A stretch of 64,000 nt of DNA from Manihot esculenta. Its lineage: Eukaryota; Streptophyta; Magnoliopsida; Malpighiales; Euphorbiaceae. Shown piece by piece: positions 22,833 to 33,434 of this stretch. Position 1 is the first letter of the stretch. Every line of letters begins with the position of its first letter. The DNA is taken from contig NC_035164.2 in the NCBI RefSeq assembly GCF_001659605.2, forward strand, positions 5,101,870 through 5,165,869. The letters run 5' to 3'. Below the pieces are notes generated by a model. That model was given only the letters and a program-made list of their open reading frames with translations. It searched no databases and was not told where the DNA came from. The position numbers and the translations under genes were made by a program.

Positions 22833-23059
22833 CACATCACATAAACATTAGCATCATATGGTTCATGTGGGCACACATGAACCCGCATCACACATCATAG
22901 CATATCATTAATGCACATGCATATAATCATGGCATTTCACATCATCATGTAAGACAGGACTCCACATCCTATCCTAGTGGACATGACCTTTCCTATTGTG
23001 CTTGACCTTCTATAACATCTATGAGCCCGACACTCTAGGTCCGACCATATGAACCTAGG

Positions 23060-23071
23060 GCTCTGATACCA
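23060..23071 (-). promoter_or_regulatory. E1 primer-binding site
   Basis: Minus strand TGGTATCAGAGC, a few bases inside the 5' LTR. It is complementary to the 3' end of initiator methionine tRNA, as usual for plant LTR elements. Confidence 0.88.
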
Positions 23072-23074
23072 TTC

Positions 23075-25384
23075 TGTAACGACCCGAAAATCGGACCGCT
23101 ACCGGCGCTAGGATCCAGATCGGCTTAAGGCCGCCGGGACCCGTAGCAAGCCTGACATGTAACCTGTAAACCTGTTTTAATCCCATACATGATCAACAAT
23201 CATACATAAAAATTAAAACTTTTCTTTCATTCATTTCTCATACACCAAACTCAACCTGTGCATGCACTGAACATGAATCATAAATCATAAACATTGGCCC
23301 CTCAGTGGGACCTCATCAATGCCCCCAAGGGGTGGCATAACATGTGTTGAGTTGGTTAAACATAATCATCCATAAGCCTTAAGATCATGTATCAACAAGG
23401 GATTACAATAAACTATGGTCAAGCACACTTCTAAACCTCAATATCATTATACATAACATAACTATTCATAACTTTACATTTTATCATGTCCACATTCTAT
23501 CTATTACATACAATGACTTCAATACTCTTGCTGACCTCCTGGTCTACCCTGTACCTACAAACCTGGGGAATTTGGGAAAGGGGTGAGCTACTAGAGCCCA
23601 GTGAGTAGAATAATAAAAATATTTAAAAACATATGATAACATGAAATGCATCACATCACAACTAATCATATCAAGGATGAACTTGTCACCATTTAGCCCT
23701 CTACATATTCCAATCATGCCAGGGGCGTAGTGCAGGCCACACCTGGTCTTTCTCTTATACATAACATAACATACATAATCCATGGTGCCGGGGGCGTAGT
23801 GCAGGCCACGTCCGGTCTTTCTCTTACATAGTGCCAGGGGCGTAGTGCAGGCCACACCTGGACTTCCATACCATATCATCATGTCATAACATATGAGGGC
23901 TAATGGATCATTCAACGTTCATCCACATCAACAACATATTATGCAATGCAACATATTCGTGATTTCTAATGCAAACAACCTAAAATATCACATGGCATTC
24001 GTGATGCATGAACATGCTCAAAACTGATTTATTTACTTGAAACATAAGGAGTTATTCTACTCACCTCTGGCTAGCTCTGACACTGACTGGAGCAGCTGAC
24101 TCACTACTGAGGTCCTCGGTTCCTCGGGTCTGAACCTACACAGGTGGACTCCAATGAGGGACCAACATACTAGAACATAACTCTAAAAACATCCCCCAAA
24201 AACCCCTAAAACATCTCAAAACATCCATCCAAGAACATGCAAAGGAAGGCTGGACAGGGCACTTTCGGCGACAGGTTCGACGGCCGAAAGTCCCTCCAGA
24301 GCCGAAAGTCAGGCAGGTTCGGCGGCACCTTCGGCGGCCGAAACTCCCAGACAGAGGCAAAACTCATGCATGTTCGGCGGCACTTTCGGCGGCCAAAACT
24401 CCCAGACAGAGACGAAAGTCTCCTTTCGGGGGCAAGCTTCGGCAGCCGAAGACTGCCTCCACAAGAGGGTTCGGCGGTCGAAAGTCCCTTCGGCTGCCGA
24501 ACCTAGTTTCTCCCAAAGGGCAGAAACTTGGTTCAAACATGCACAAATGCCTCCAAACTCAAACCATCATGCATTTAGCTCAATCAAAACATGCATACAA
24601 GCTCTTAGGGGTCTCAAACTACCTTAAACCCCAACTACAACACATCAAACACACATTACAAGCCACATTGTTCATGATCATACATTTATACCCATAAACA
24701 TAACCATAACCTAAACATGCATTCTACCCCCATAGATCTACTTAAAACTTACTTAAAACATGCAATGAGCTTAAGATCGGCTCTTACCTCTTGAAGATCG
24801 AGAGAGAGACGACCTAAAACTCGAAGGTGAGAGAGATTGGGTTCTTGGACCTCCAAGCTCCAAAACTTTGCTCAAAAGCTCAAATCTTCAAAACAAAGTT
24901 AAAACAAATGAAAATCTTGAAAGATCTAGAGGAAAAGACTCAAGATTGGTGAGGGACGGCGGAGAGCGCACCTTGGCTGACAATGGGGAGAAAAACTCGC
25001 CCGTTTTCGGCTAAGGGACCCTTTTATAGTGGCTGGCCAGGCCACGTTCGGGGGCCGAATGTGCCTCCGCATGCATGCCATGTTCGGCAGCCAAACTTGA
25101 GATTCAGCGGCCGAACCTGGACTTCCCTCACTTATGCCTTCGGGGGCCTAAGGCACACCCGAAATGCCTGCATGTTCGGCGGCCGAACTTGAGGTTCGGC
25201 GGCCGAACCTGGGTTTTCCTCCAAAGTTGTTTTCATGCAAAAACTCATTTCCTTTTCACTTAAAACCATGAAATCAATTAAAACATTTTATGAAAACATG
25301 TTTCTACCCTACTAGGGGCTTCCGACATCTGAGATTCCACCGGACGGTAGGAATTCCGATACCGGAGTCTAGCCGGGTATTACA
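23075..25384 (-). repeat. E1 5' LTR
   Basis: 2310 bp, same ends as 15411-17720. A reversed TATA box at 25022-25028 should drive E1 transcription leftwards. It differs from the 3' LTR by about thirty mostly transition changes, several of them at CG sites within the TTCGGCGGCCGAA palindromes. Confidence 0.95.
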
Positions 25385-25389
25385 ACCTG

Positions 25390-26429
25390 TGTAGGATCGG
25401 ACCCGAGGAACCGAGGAGGCCAGTAGTGTTAGCTGCTTCAGAGTTAGTCCAGAGTTAGCCAGAGGTGAGTAGAACATAACTTCTTTTATTTTTCAAAGCA
25501 ATGAAATCCTTTTTAGCATGATCCATGCATCACGAATGCCATGATATGTATTAGGTTGTTTTGCATTAGAATTCACGAATATGATGCATTGCATTAATTA
25601 TTGTTGATGTGGATGGTTATTGGATGATCCATTAGTCCTAGATATGATATGTGATGATATGATACGGAAAGACTAGGGCTGCCCATTCTATGCCCCTGCA
25701 CAGAGTAAGGGAAAGACTAGGGTTGCCCATTCTATGGCCCTGGCACAATTGAACATGTTATGTTATGTTTAAAAGGAAGTCCTGAGGAGCTCCGTCAAGG
25801 GCCGAACATTTATTGGATATGTAGAGGGCTATTGGTGACAATACCATCTTAAGATGATTTACTTGTGTTGTGATGCATTTCATGATGGCATATCTTTATA
25901 AACTGTTTTTATTGTTCTGCTCACTGGGCTTTAGTAGCTCACCCCTTTCCCCTAACCCCCAGGTTTGCAGGTTCAGGATAGACCGGAAAGTCGTCAAGGG
26001 TAAAGGCTTGTTATGTAATAGTCTAGTAGTGGACATGAATGTGTAATGATGTAATGTAAGGTATTGTACAGTAATGTAACGAGGATTAGTATTGTGCTTG
26101 GCCCTAATGTATAGTAATCCCTTTTTGTACATGATCTATATGAAATGTTTTAATTATGTTATATATTGAACCAAGCTTGATGTATGATATGTTACCCCAC
26201 TAGAACATTTGATGAGGGCTCTAATGTGGGGTTTTATGTTTATAGTTTTGGTGCATGCACAGGTCAAGCTTGGTATATGAAAAAGTTTAAGGTTTTTATG
26301 CAAATATATGATCATGTATGGGATTTATCAGGTATGGCAGGTTGTATGTTAGGCTTGCTATACGTCTCGGCGACCTTAAGTTAATCTGGATCCTAGCGCC
26401 GGTAGCGATCCGGTTTCTGGGTCGTTACA
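25390..26429 (+). repeat. E0 5' LTR, second part
   Basis: Resumes with TGTAGGATCGGACCCGAGG after the duplicated ACCTG and ends CTGGGTCGTTACA. It holds a splice-donor-like CAGAG|GTGAGT (GT at 25465), a two-unit hairpin cassette at 25669-25750, and an acceptor-like CCCCCAGGTTTGCAG (AG at 25969-25970). The summed LTR is about 2184 bp. Confidence 0.9.
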
Positions 26430-26432
26430 GAG

Positions 26433-26444
26433 TGGTATCAGAGC
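26433..26444 (+). promoter_or_regulatory. E0 primer-binding site
   Basis: TGGTATCAGAGC, three bases after the LTR terminus TTACA. Same initiator-Met tRNA type as E1. Confidence 0.88.
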
Positions 26445-26690
26445 CCTAGGTTCATATGGTCAGACCTAGAGAGTGTCGGACTCATAGAGGTTCTAGAAGG
26501 GCAAGCACAATAGGAAAATCATGTCCACTAGGATAGGATATAAAGTCTTTTCTTGATGATGATGTGAAATGCCATGATTATATGCATGTGCATTAATGAT
26601 ATGTGATGTATGTGATGTGGGTTCATATGTTTCCACATGAACCATATGATGCTGATGTTTTTGTGTATGTGTTGTTTTTCAGTAAACAGT

Positions 26691-28153
26691 ATGCGAGGCA
26701 CTCATCGATCTACACAATTGACTAGAGTCCCACCAGAGAATGAGGGCATGGATGCCCATCCCCCTACATTGCCAAGGGCAATGTCATGTAGATCAAGTAG
26801 AGAGGGAACATCAAGGGACCCTAGAAGGTCTTTTAATGTAAGCAGGAGGGGAACAGTTCAGGGTGGAATGTCATTTGATATGAGGGGATCAGAGGAGGAT
26901 GAACAGAAAAGAGATGGTAGCTTGGGCATGAGTATGTCGGAAGAGGGCATGGGAGAGTCCCAAGGAGGTGCTCAGGCCTCGGGGTTTGGTTATCCACCCC
27001 AATATCAACCCTTTCCATAGGGCCCAAGGTATCCGATGGGGGTACATCGGATTACTCCAGCTTTAACCCATATCCCTCCTATATGCCTTATCCTCCTTTC
27101 TATCCACCATACCCCCAGTACCCTATGTATCCACCCTCACCTTTCTACCCAAATCCAGCAAACCCTAACCCAGGGAATGCTACACCTCCTCCACCACCAG
27201 CAGAACCTGTAGCCCCTGAAATCCAAACACCTAAACCTAGCTCATCTGTGGGGAGCAAGGTAAAGATGATAGATTACCTAAAGTTGGATGCTCCCAAGTT
27301 CAAGACTGGTGATGACCCGTTTGAGTATCTCAAAACGGTAAAGATGATTACAGATGAGTTAGGAGCAGATGATAGTAGAGCCATTCAGATGGCGGGGTTC
27401 ACTTTGAAGTGCAAAAAAGCACGAGAGTGGTTTAAAAACTACGTGGACCCGAGGTTGGGGAGCTTATCCTGGGAGCAGTTTGCTAATGAGTTTGCAGGAT
27501 GGGATTTTCTTGATAGTTCCAGAGAGCTGAAAGTTGTGGAGTTTAAACAGCTCAGGCAAACAGAGGAGATGAGTGTAGATGAATACACTGACAGGTTTAT
27601 GGAGTTGCTGCAATATGTGGGCCAGGCATATGACACAGATCAGAAGAGGGCCAGGAGGTATACCATGAGGCTCCACCCCAGGTATTCCTCCCTAATTCTA
27701 GCAGCAGAGAGAGAGGACTTCCACACCATAGTGGATGTAGCACGGAAGATGGAGGCTAGTGCCATTATTCAGGGGACAGTTAAGCAGACAGTGGCACAGT
27801 CTTCGGGTTCCAAGACCCCAGGTAGGGGAAAAATAGATCCCTCTTCTATGAGTGCAGCAGCTTCAGGTAGTAAAAAATGGGGCAGATCCAAATCCAAAAA
27901 GGGCAAGTTCTGGAACCGGTTGAAGTTCGGACTGGGATTAGGTGGTGGCTCGAGCTCAGGTTCAGATGGCTCAGAATGTTTGAGGTGTGGTAAGCCACAC
28001 AAGGGGGTATGTCGGTTTGGGATGTCAGCCTGCTTTCGGTGTGGACAGGAGGGACACATGGCTCTGGAGTGTCCTAGGGCACCTTTTATGACATCGTCCC
28101 AGCAGACAGCTTCTGGTAGTGTGGCTCAGCCAGTAGCTCCAGCCATGACATAG
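26691..28153 (+). pseudogene. E0 gag
   Basis: Starts MRGTHRSTQL at 26691, nine bases after a 3' splice-like TTTTTCAG. The first segment stops at 27018-27020. The Pro/Tyr-rich part around 27020-27083 has lost frame by a single-base change in a G run. The second segment (27083-28153) carries the capsid ([34 protein letters not shown]) and two zinc knuckles ([26 protein letters not shown]). An in-frame TAG at 28151-28153 ends it. It is closely related to the E1 gag. Confidence 0.88.
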
Positions 28154-28526
28154 GGCAGTGGCAGAGGCAAAGGGAGAGGGGCAGCCTCTTCTTCAGCAGG
28201 TTCCCGGGGTGAAGGTCCATCAGCTCCAGCTTGGATCTTCACTATGACACAGCAGGAGGCGAACACATCCAACACCGTGGTGTCAGGTAATCTCATCATT
28301 GGTTGTTCAGATGTGTATGCTTTAATGGACCCTGGTGCATCTCATTCTTTTGTTGCTCCGAGAGCCGTAGAGAGGTTGGGTTTGATAGTCTCTGGGTTAG
28401 AGTGTCCCCTTTGGGTCAGTGGACCCAAGTGTGATCCATCAGTGGCAGAGTCAGTCTGCCGGTATAGTCCAGTGTTTGTTGAGAGTAGATGCCTTCCAAC
28501 CAACCTTGTGGTTCTAGATTTGACGG
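28154..28526 (+). pseudogene. E0 protease fragment, cut by LTR fusion
   Basis: Continues the gag frame after the TAG: a Gly/Arg-rich linker, then ARTF-like [20 protein letters not shown] with the protease active-site loop, and ends LVVLDLT. At 28527 the sequence becomes LTR DNA (TTCGGCCGCCGAAGG), so the second half of the protease and all of RT, RNase H and integrase are lost. Confidence 0.85.
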
Positions 28527-29867
28527 AAGTTCGGCCGCCGAAGGTGCCGCCGAAGGTTAGAGACTTTCGTCTCTGGAGTGCCTTTTGGCCCCCAAAACTT
28601 GCCCCCGAAAGGGTTCAGCAGCCGAAAGTGGAAGTTCGGCCGCCGAAGGTGCTTGAGTTTCGTGTCTGGAGAGGACTTTCGGCCGCCGAACCTGCCGCCG
28701 AAAGAGTTCTGTCCAGCTTTCCTTTGCATGCTTTGCATGAGTTTTAGAGTGAGTTTAAGGGGATTCTTGGGAAGTTTAATAGAGTTATTCATGAGCTAGT
28801 TTGGTCCCTCATTTGAGTCTATCTGTATAGGTACAGACCAGAGGAACCAGAGAGAGCAGCAGTGAGTACTGCTCCAGAGTGTACAGAGCCTGCAGAGTCA
28901 GTCAGTCCAGATAGCCAGAGGTGAGTGGAACTAACCTTAACTCTTTTAATTGACCAATGGAATGTTTTAGCATATCTCATGCATCATGATTATGCAATAG
29001 GTTGATTGCATTAGTATCCACGAATATGTTGCATTGCACCGTGACTTGTTGATGTGGGTGAATGCTGAATGATCCAATAGTCTCAGACAGGACGTCCAGG
29101 AGCCTTTGACTACGCCCTGGCAGGTATAGTAAAGACCAGGAGCCTTTGACTACGCCCTGGCAATGGTAAGTACAGAGGTGTTATATACACATATACATAT
29201 ATGACAGGAAGACCAGGTGCTCGATGCTACGCCCTGGCACAGAGTTACTGGGACTATGTGGTGACAGGTTTACTCTTGATGTGGTTTGTCTGTGTTATGA
29301 CGCATTCCATGAGATCATATTTTAATGAATTGTTTTACTGTTCTACTCACTGGGCTATAGAGCTCATCCCACTCCCTTAACCCCAGTCTTGCAGGTTCAA
29401 TGTACAGTGTACAGGGAAGGTTCAGCAAAGTGCAGAAAAAGAAAAGAGAATTGTAATAGTGTAGAGTGGACATGTAATGTTAAAGAAATGTAATAGTTAT
29501 GTTTTCAGTTACAGATGTGCTTGACTTAGTAGTTTGTGTTGTAAATCTATTGTTATGTACATGATCTGTATATGTATATGTTTTACTGAGTATGTGAAAA
29601 ACCAGGCTTAACAGGTATGAGTTAACCCATCTAGAGCAAGCTCTAGTCAGGGGGACAGAGTACAGAGTACAGAGTACAGAGTACAGAGACAGTGCATGCA
29701 GGTTAAGCCTTGGTTCAGAAAAGAGTTTTTATTTTCACAGAAAATGTATGATCATGTATGAGATTTACAGGGACACAGAGAGTATAGCAGGCTTGCTACG
29801 GGTTCTGGCGGCCTTAAGCCGACCTGAATCCTAGCGCCGGTGACGGTCCATTTTGGGGTCGTTACAA
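28527..29867 (+). repeat. 3' part of a subfamily-B gypsy LTR
   Basis: Matches, reversed, the E3 LTR (60788-62955) rather than the E1/E0 LTRs: same CTTGAGTTTCGT..CTGGAGAGGAC block, same hairpin cassette with GACTACGCCCTGGCA units (29098-29240), and the same end GTGACGGTCCATTTTGGGGTCGTTACA. It has a GTACAGA microsatellite at about 29657-29693. Its 5' part is missing, having been lost in the fusion with the E0 protease. Confidence 0.82.
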
Positions 29868-30105
29868 AAGAGGGGTTAATGTTTATGATTATGTTTATGT
29901 ATAGTGCATGCACAGGTTGAGTTGGTGAATGAATGAAAGAATGAATGAATGTAAGGAAAAGTTCAAAATTTTTTTATGTAATTGTTGATCATGTATGGGA
30001 TTAAACAGGTATTCAGGATGATTGTTTGGCTTGCTACGGGTCCCGGCGGCCTTAAGCCGAACTGGATCCTAGCGCCGGTAGCGGTCCGATTTTCGGGTCG
30101 TTGCA
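29868..30105 (+). repeat. Terminal 238 bases of a subfamily-A LTR
   Basis: AGTGCATGCACAGGTTGAG, CTTGCTACGGGTCCCGGCGGCC and the end AGCGCCGGTAGCGGTCCG...GTCGTTGCA are as in the E1/E0 LTRs. It is best explained as the rest of the E0 3' LTR after the subfamily-B insertion. Confidence 0.78.
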
Positions 30106-31985
30106 CTATTTACAATAGAAATAAAATCCTAATATGCAAGAATAATCCTAATCCTAATAGGAGCCTAAAATCCTAATAGCCAAGAGAGGCTATTTACAAT
30201 AGAAATAAAATCTTAATATGCAAAATTATAAAAATACCCAAAATATCCAAAAATAATAATTAAAATATAAAAGTTAGCTCCGATCCAAGTCTGCCATAAA
30301 ATCTAAGGCTAGTTGCTCCATGTCAGTTTTGAATTAAATCTAATCAATATCATTTCGTTTATAAACTTTGCAAATTTTTTAAACCTATATTTTCTAAATA
30401 TACTTTCACCTCTACGTATTTAATTATGCTATTAAAACTTATAGATATTCGAATTATTAAAATTTAAGAGCTAACTCATTCTTTACAATTTGCAAGCCAA
30501 TTAATATAAACTTATATAACTAAAATTATTTAATTTTAAATTTATTAGTTTTAAACTAAAACTTATTATATATAAATAAATTAAATTGTTCGTAAATTAT
30601 TTAAAATTAAATTAAAATTAAATTTAATAAAAACTCATAAATTTAGTTGTTCATAAATTATTCAAAATTAAATTTGATAAAAACCCGACCAGTTTAAACT
30701 CGTTTGCTAAACGAATCAAATTTCAACTTATTAATACTCGATTTAAGTTTGAAATGGGTAAAATTTAAATTCGAAAAAATTTTAACAAATCAAATTTAAA
30801 CCGAAAAAATCTCATTTTTGCCCTTAAATTTTAGGGCATGTCCAAATAAATCCAAAATCAAGTTTTGACTCAATTAATTCAAACTTTTTCCTTTAAGTTC
30901 AAATATGCCATTTTTGCTTGAAAAAATTTTTAAAAAATATTTTTTTTCAAAATTTTTATTATTAAAATATTAATTATATATTTATAATTATAAATATTTA
31001 ATTATTTATAAAGTGTAATTAAAATAAAAAATAATACATTCGATATAATTGTTAATAGAAATTCATAAATCAAACGCAATATAAATTTAAGAAATTAAAA
31101 TTTCAAATCAAGATAATACATTCTAAATTTTTCTACAAAATCAAGAAACCTCATCTAGATAAATACAAATCATACAAATCCAGATTGATAAATTCTATAC
31201 AAACCCAGATAAATGAAGAGTCAAAATAAAGTAAATCTGGATCGATTTTTCATATAGTTAAATTCAAAACACTAAGAAAAAAAAATAAATTTACAATCTA
31301 TTCAATAAATCTAAAAATCTCCAAAAATAAAAATTAAATTAATAACTTTATAAATATAAATCGAAAGTGTTGGATCACTAATATATTTTTCATTGAACGA
31401 TGCTATACATATCATTATCACACAAACGAATCTTGAAACTAAATTTAATTGTCGTGATATGCAAAATTAGTATCCGTTAGTGATTTGTTAAGATATGTAA
31501 CTTCCAAAATATGGAATAACTAACAAAATAATCATATAAAATTTATACTCACTTAACACATGTCTTACGGATAATTAAAAGGACTGCTTAAAGAAAAAAA
31601 ATTTTTTTTTATATAGTTGACTCTATTTTATATGAATAAATACATAAAAATTTATAAAAACTTAACGCTATTTATTTTTTTTATAAAAATTTAACTCTAT
31701 TTATTTTTTTATAATTTTATTAAATTTATGTAAAAAATATTAATATTATAAGAATTTATATAATATAAGATAACTTAAAAAACAAAATAATCACATCAAA
31801 TTTATACACACTATTACCACATGTCTTAATTTGATGAAAAGGACAAATCACATTAAAACGACCTTTTTACATGTGGTACCCTCTTATCACTGGTGTTTCA
31901 TGTCATAATTAAGAATCACCAATCCACGTTGAGAAGAAAATAAAGAACTTTTCTTCTTTTTTTTTTTTTTGAAAAAATCTCTTAT
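30106..31985. other. AT-rich intergenic DNA with a 37-bp direct repeat
   Basis: CTATTTACAATAGAAATAAAATC-YTAATATGCAA occurs at 30106 and again at 30190 (84 bases apart). After it come AT-rich bases with no gene. A short patch at about 30685-30790 has the CTCGTTTGCTAAACGA / ACTCGATTTAAG words also seen at 5040-5710, suggesting a decayed copy of the same repeat. Confidence 0.6.
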
Positions 31986-31994
31986 TATTATTAA

Positions 31995-33083
31995 GGGAGA
32001 TTTATAATTTAGTCCTTAAATATTGCTATTATTAACAAGTCAGTCCCTGTATTTTTAGAAACCTATTAAAACGTCCTTATGTTTTCTTTCCGTCAACGAA
32101 ATAGTTCTTCCGTCATTTTTTCCGTTAAAATTAGATAAAGGAGGAGAGACAAAATTTTAAAATCCAATTTTACCCTCAAATAAAACCTCTTATTTACTCC
32201 TTGAATATTGCTATTATTAATAAGTCAGTCCCTACATTTTCAGAAATCTATTAAAACGTCCTTATCTTTTCTCACATCTATTAATATGTCCTTATTGTTT
32301 CTTTCCATCAACAAAATAGTCCCTCCTCCTCCTCCTCCAAAAAGAAGAAGATGATGATGATGATGAAGGAGAAGGAGAAGGAGAAGAGGAAGAAGAAGAA
32401 GAAGGAGAAGGAGAAGGAGAAGAGGAAGAAGAAGAAGAAGAAGACGAAGAAGGAGAAGGACAAGAGGAAGAAGAAGAAGAAGAAGAAGAAGAAGGAGGAG
32501 GAGAAGGAGAAGAAGAAGAAGAAAAATAAGAAAAAAAAGAAGAAGAAGAAGAAGGAGGAGGAGAAGGAGAAGAAGAAGAAGAAAAAGAAGAAAAAGAAGA
32601 AGAAGAAGAAGGAGAAGGAGAAGGAGAAGAAGAAGAAGAAGAAGAAGAAGGAGAAGGAGAAGGAGAAGAGGAAGAAGAAGAAGAAGACGAAGAAGGAGAA
32701 GGACAAGAGGAAGAAGAAGAAGAAGAAGAAGAAGGAGAAGGAGGAGAAGGAGAAGAAGAAGAAGAAAAAGAAGAAAAAAGAAGAAGAAGAAGAAGAAGAA
32801 GAAGGAGAAGAAGAAGAAGCAGAAGCCGAAGAAGTAGAAGCAAAAGAAAAAGAAGAAGAAAAAAAGCAGAAGCAGAAGAAGCAAGAAGAATTGATGAAGA
32901 AGAAAAGGAAGGAGGAGGAGGAGGGTAATTTAGTCTTTTACTATATTGTTAACGGTAAAAATAGACAGAAGGACTATTTCGTTGATGGAGAGAAAAGATA
33001 AGTATGTTTTAATAGGTTTCTAAAAATATAGGGACTGACTTGTTAATAATGGCAATATTTAAAGACTAAATTGTAAATCTCCC
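31995..33083. mobile_element. MULE-type MITE with long terminal inverted repeats and a polypurine core
   Basis: The left end GGGAGATTTATAATTTAGTC and the reverse complement of the right end (GGGAGATTTACAATTTAGTC) match over roughly 110 bases. The flanks carry the 9-bp direct repeat TATTATTAA (31986-31994 and 33084-33092), the size expected for Mutator-like elements. A second copy of the terminal motif lies inside the left arm (about 32195-32330). The core is a purine tract. No transposase is present, so it is non-autonomous. Decayed relatives lie at 8083 and 47620. Confidence 0.85.
32341..32925. repeat. GAA/GGA polypurine tract inside the MITE
   Basis: About 585 bases of almost pure purine on the plus strand, built from GAAGAA and GGAGAAGGAGAAG blocks. 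Longer segments recur (for example AAGAAGACGAAGAAGGAGAAGGACAAGAGG twice, about 250 bases apart), showing segmental amplification. Reading frames here (poly-Lys/Glu on one strand, poly-Leu/Phe/Ser on the other) are artefacts. Confidence 0.93.
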
Positions 33084-33092
33084 TATTATTAA

Positions 33093-33434
33093 TGGCCACC
33101 TCTCTTCAAAAAAGTTAAAGAATATAATTATCCAGTGAAATGTCCATAGAATCAATGGTGATGAATATATGTACATGTGGTACTCATTCTATTCTATAAT
33201 TTTTCTACCTCTTTTTATTAATGGATTAATTTTTATTTTACTTTCTTTTTCTCTCTCATTAATTTTTTTATTTCACGTATTATAATATTATTGAATTAAA
33301 TGAATTATTGTACATAACCGTTGTATTGTAAAATCACTTCCTCTTAAGATAGGATTACCCATAAAGCAGTTTTTCTTTACAAGAAATTATTTTTAATACT
33401 AAAGTACATGAAGCTCAACTTTCAAGCAAAGCAC
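33093..33434. other. Intergenic spacer 3' of the P450
   Basis: No coding signal. AT-rich; should contain the P450 3' untranslated region on the minus strand. Minus-strand AATAAA/AATTAA-like words occur around 33215-33300, but none is a clear poly(A) signal. Confidence 0.4.

Larger units (their letters stand above)
15411..25384 (-). mobile_element. E1: full-length Tekay/Del-type chromovirus
   Basis: A complete 9974-bp minus-strand element with two 2310-bp LTRs, the 5-bp TSD ACCTG (15406-15410 and 25385-25389), a tRNA-Met primer site, a polypurine tract and a single gag-pol frame. LTR comparison by eye shows about 30 differences, mostly C/T or G/A, or about 1.3 percent, which indicates a recent insertion. 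Two in-frame stops near the pol C-terminus make it probably non-functional. It lies inside an LTR of its own family. Clade call: gag with two CCHC knuckles, the pol order PR-RT-RH-IN, and a C-terminal chromodomain-like IPMVKVLW segment. Confidence 0.93.
14267..30105 (+). mobile_element. E0: host chromovirus (Tekay/Del-type), rearranged and hosting E1
   Basis: A plus-strand Ty3/gypsy element. Its 5' LTR (14267-15410 plus 25390-26429) is interrupted by E1. A tRNA-Met primer site, gag and the start of protease follow. The rest of pol (RT, RNase H, integrase) is missing. At 28527 the protease runs straight into an LTR of another subfamily, whose 3' end is at 29867, followed by the last 238 bases of an E0-type LTR. 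The simplest reading is insertion of a second element into the 3' LTR and then a large deletion. No matching target-site duplication remains at the two outer ends. Confidence 0.75.

Noticed and set aside
18498..22851. Plus-strand frames of 60-110 residues opposite the E1 gag-pol
   Set aside because: Shadows of the 1486-residue minus-strand gag-pol frame; none shows a recognised domain.
29868..30105. A complete independent solo LTR at the end of E0
   Set aside because: Only the last 238 bases of the LTR are present and no TG start or TSD is found, so it is treated as a remnant.
32240..33001. Long frames on both strands (Leu/Phe/Ser-rich; Lys/Glu-rich) over 180-216 residues
   Set aside because: They are translations of the GAA/GGA tract in the MITE. 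All frames are open because the tract has almost no T on one strand. No domain or codon signal.
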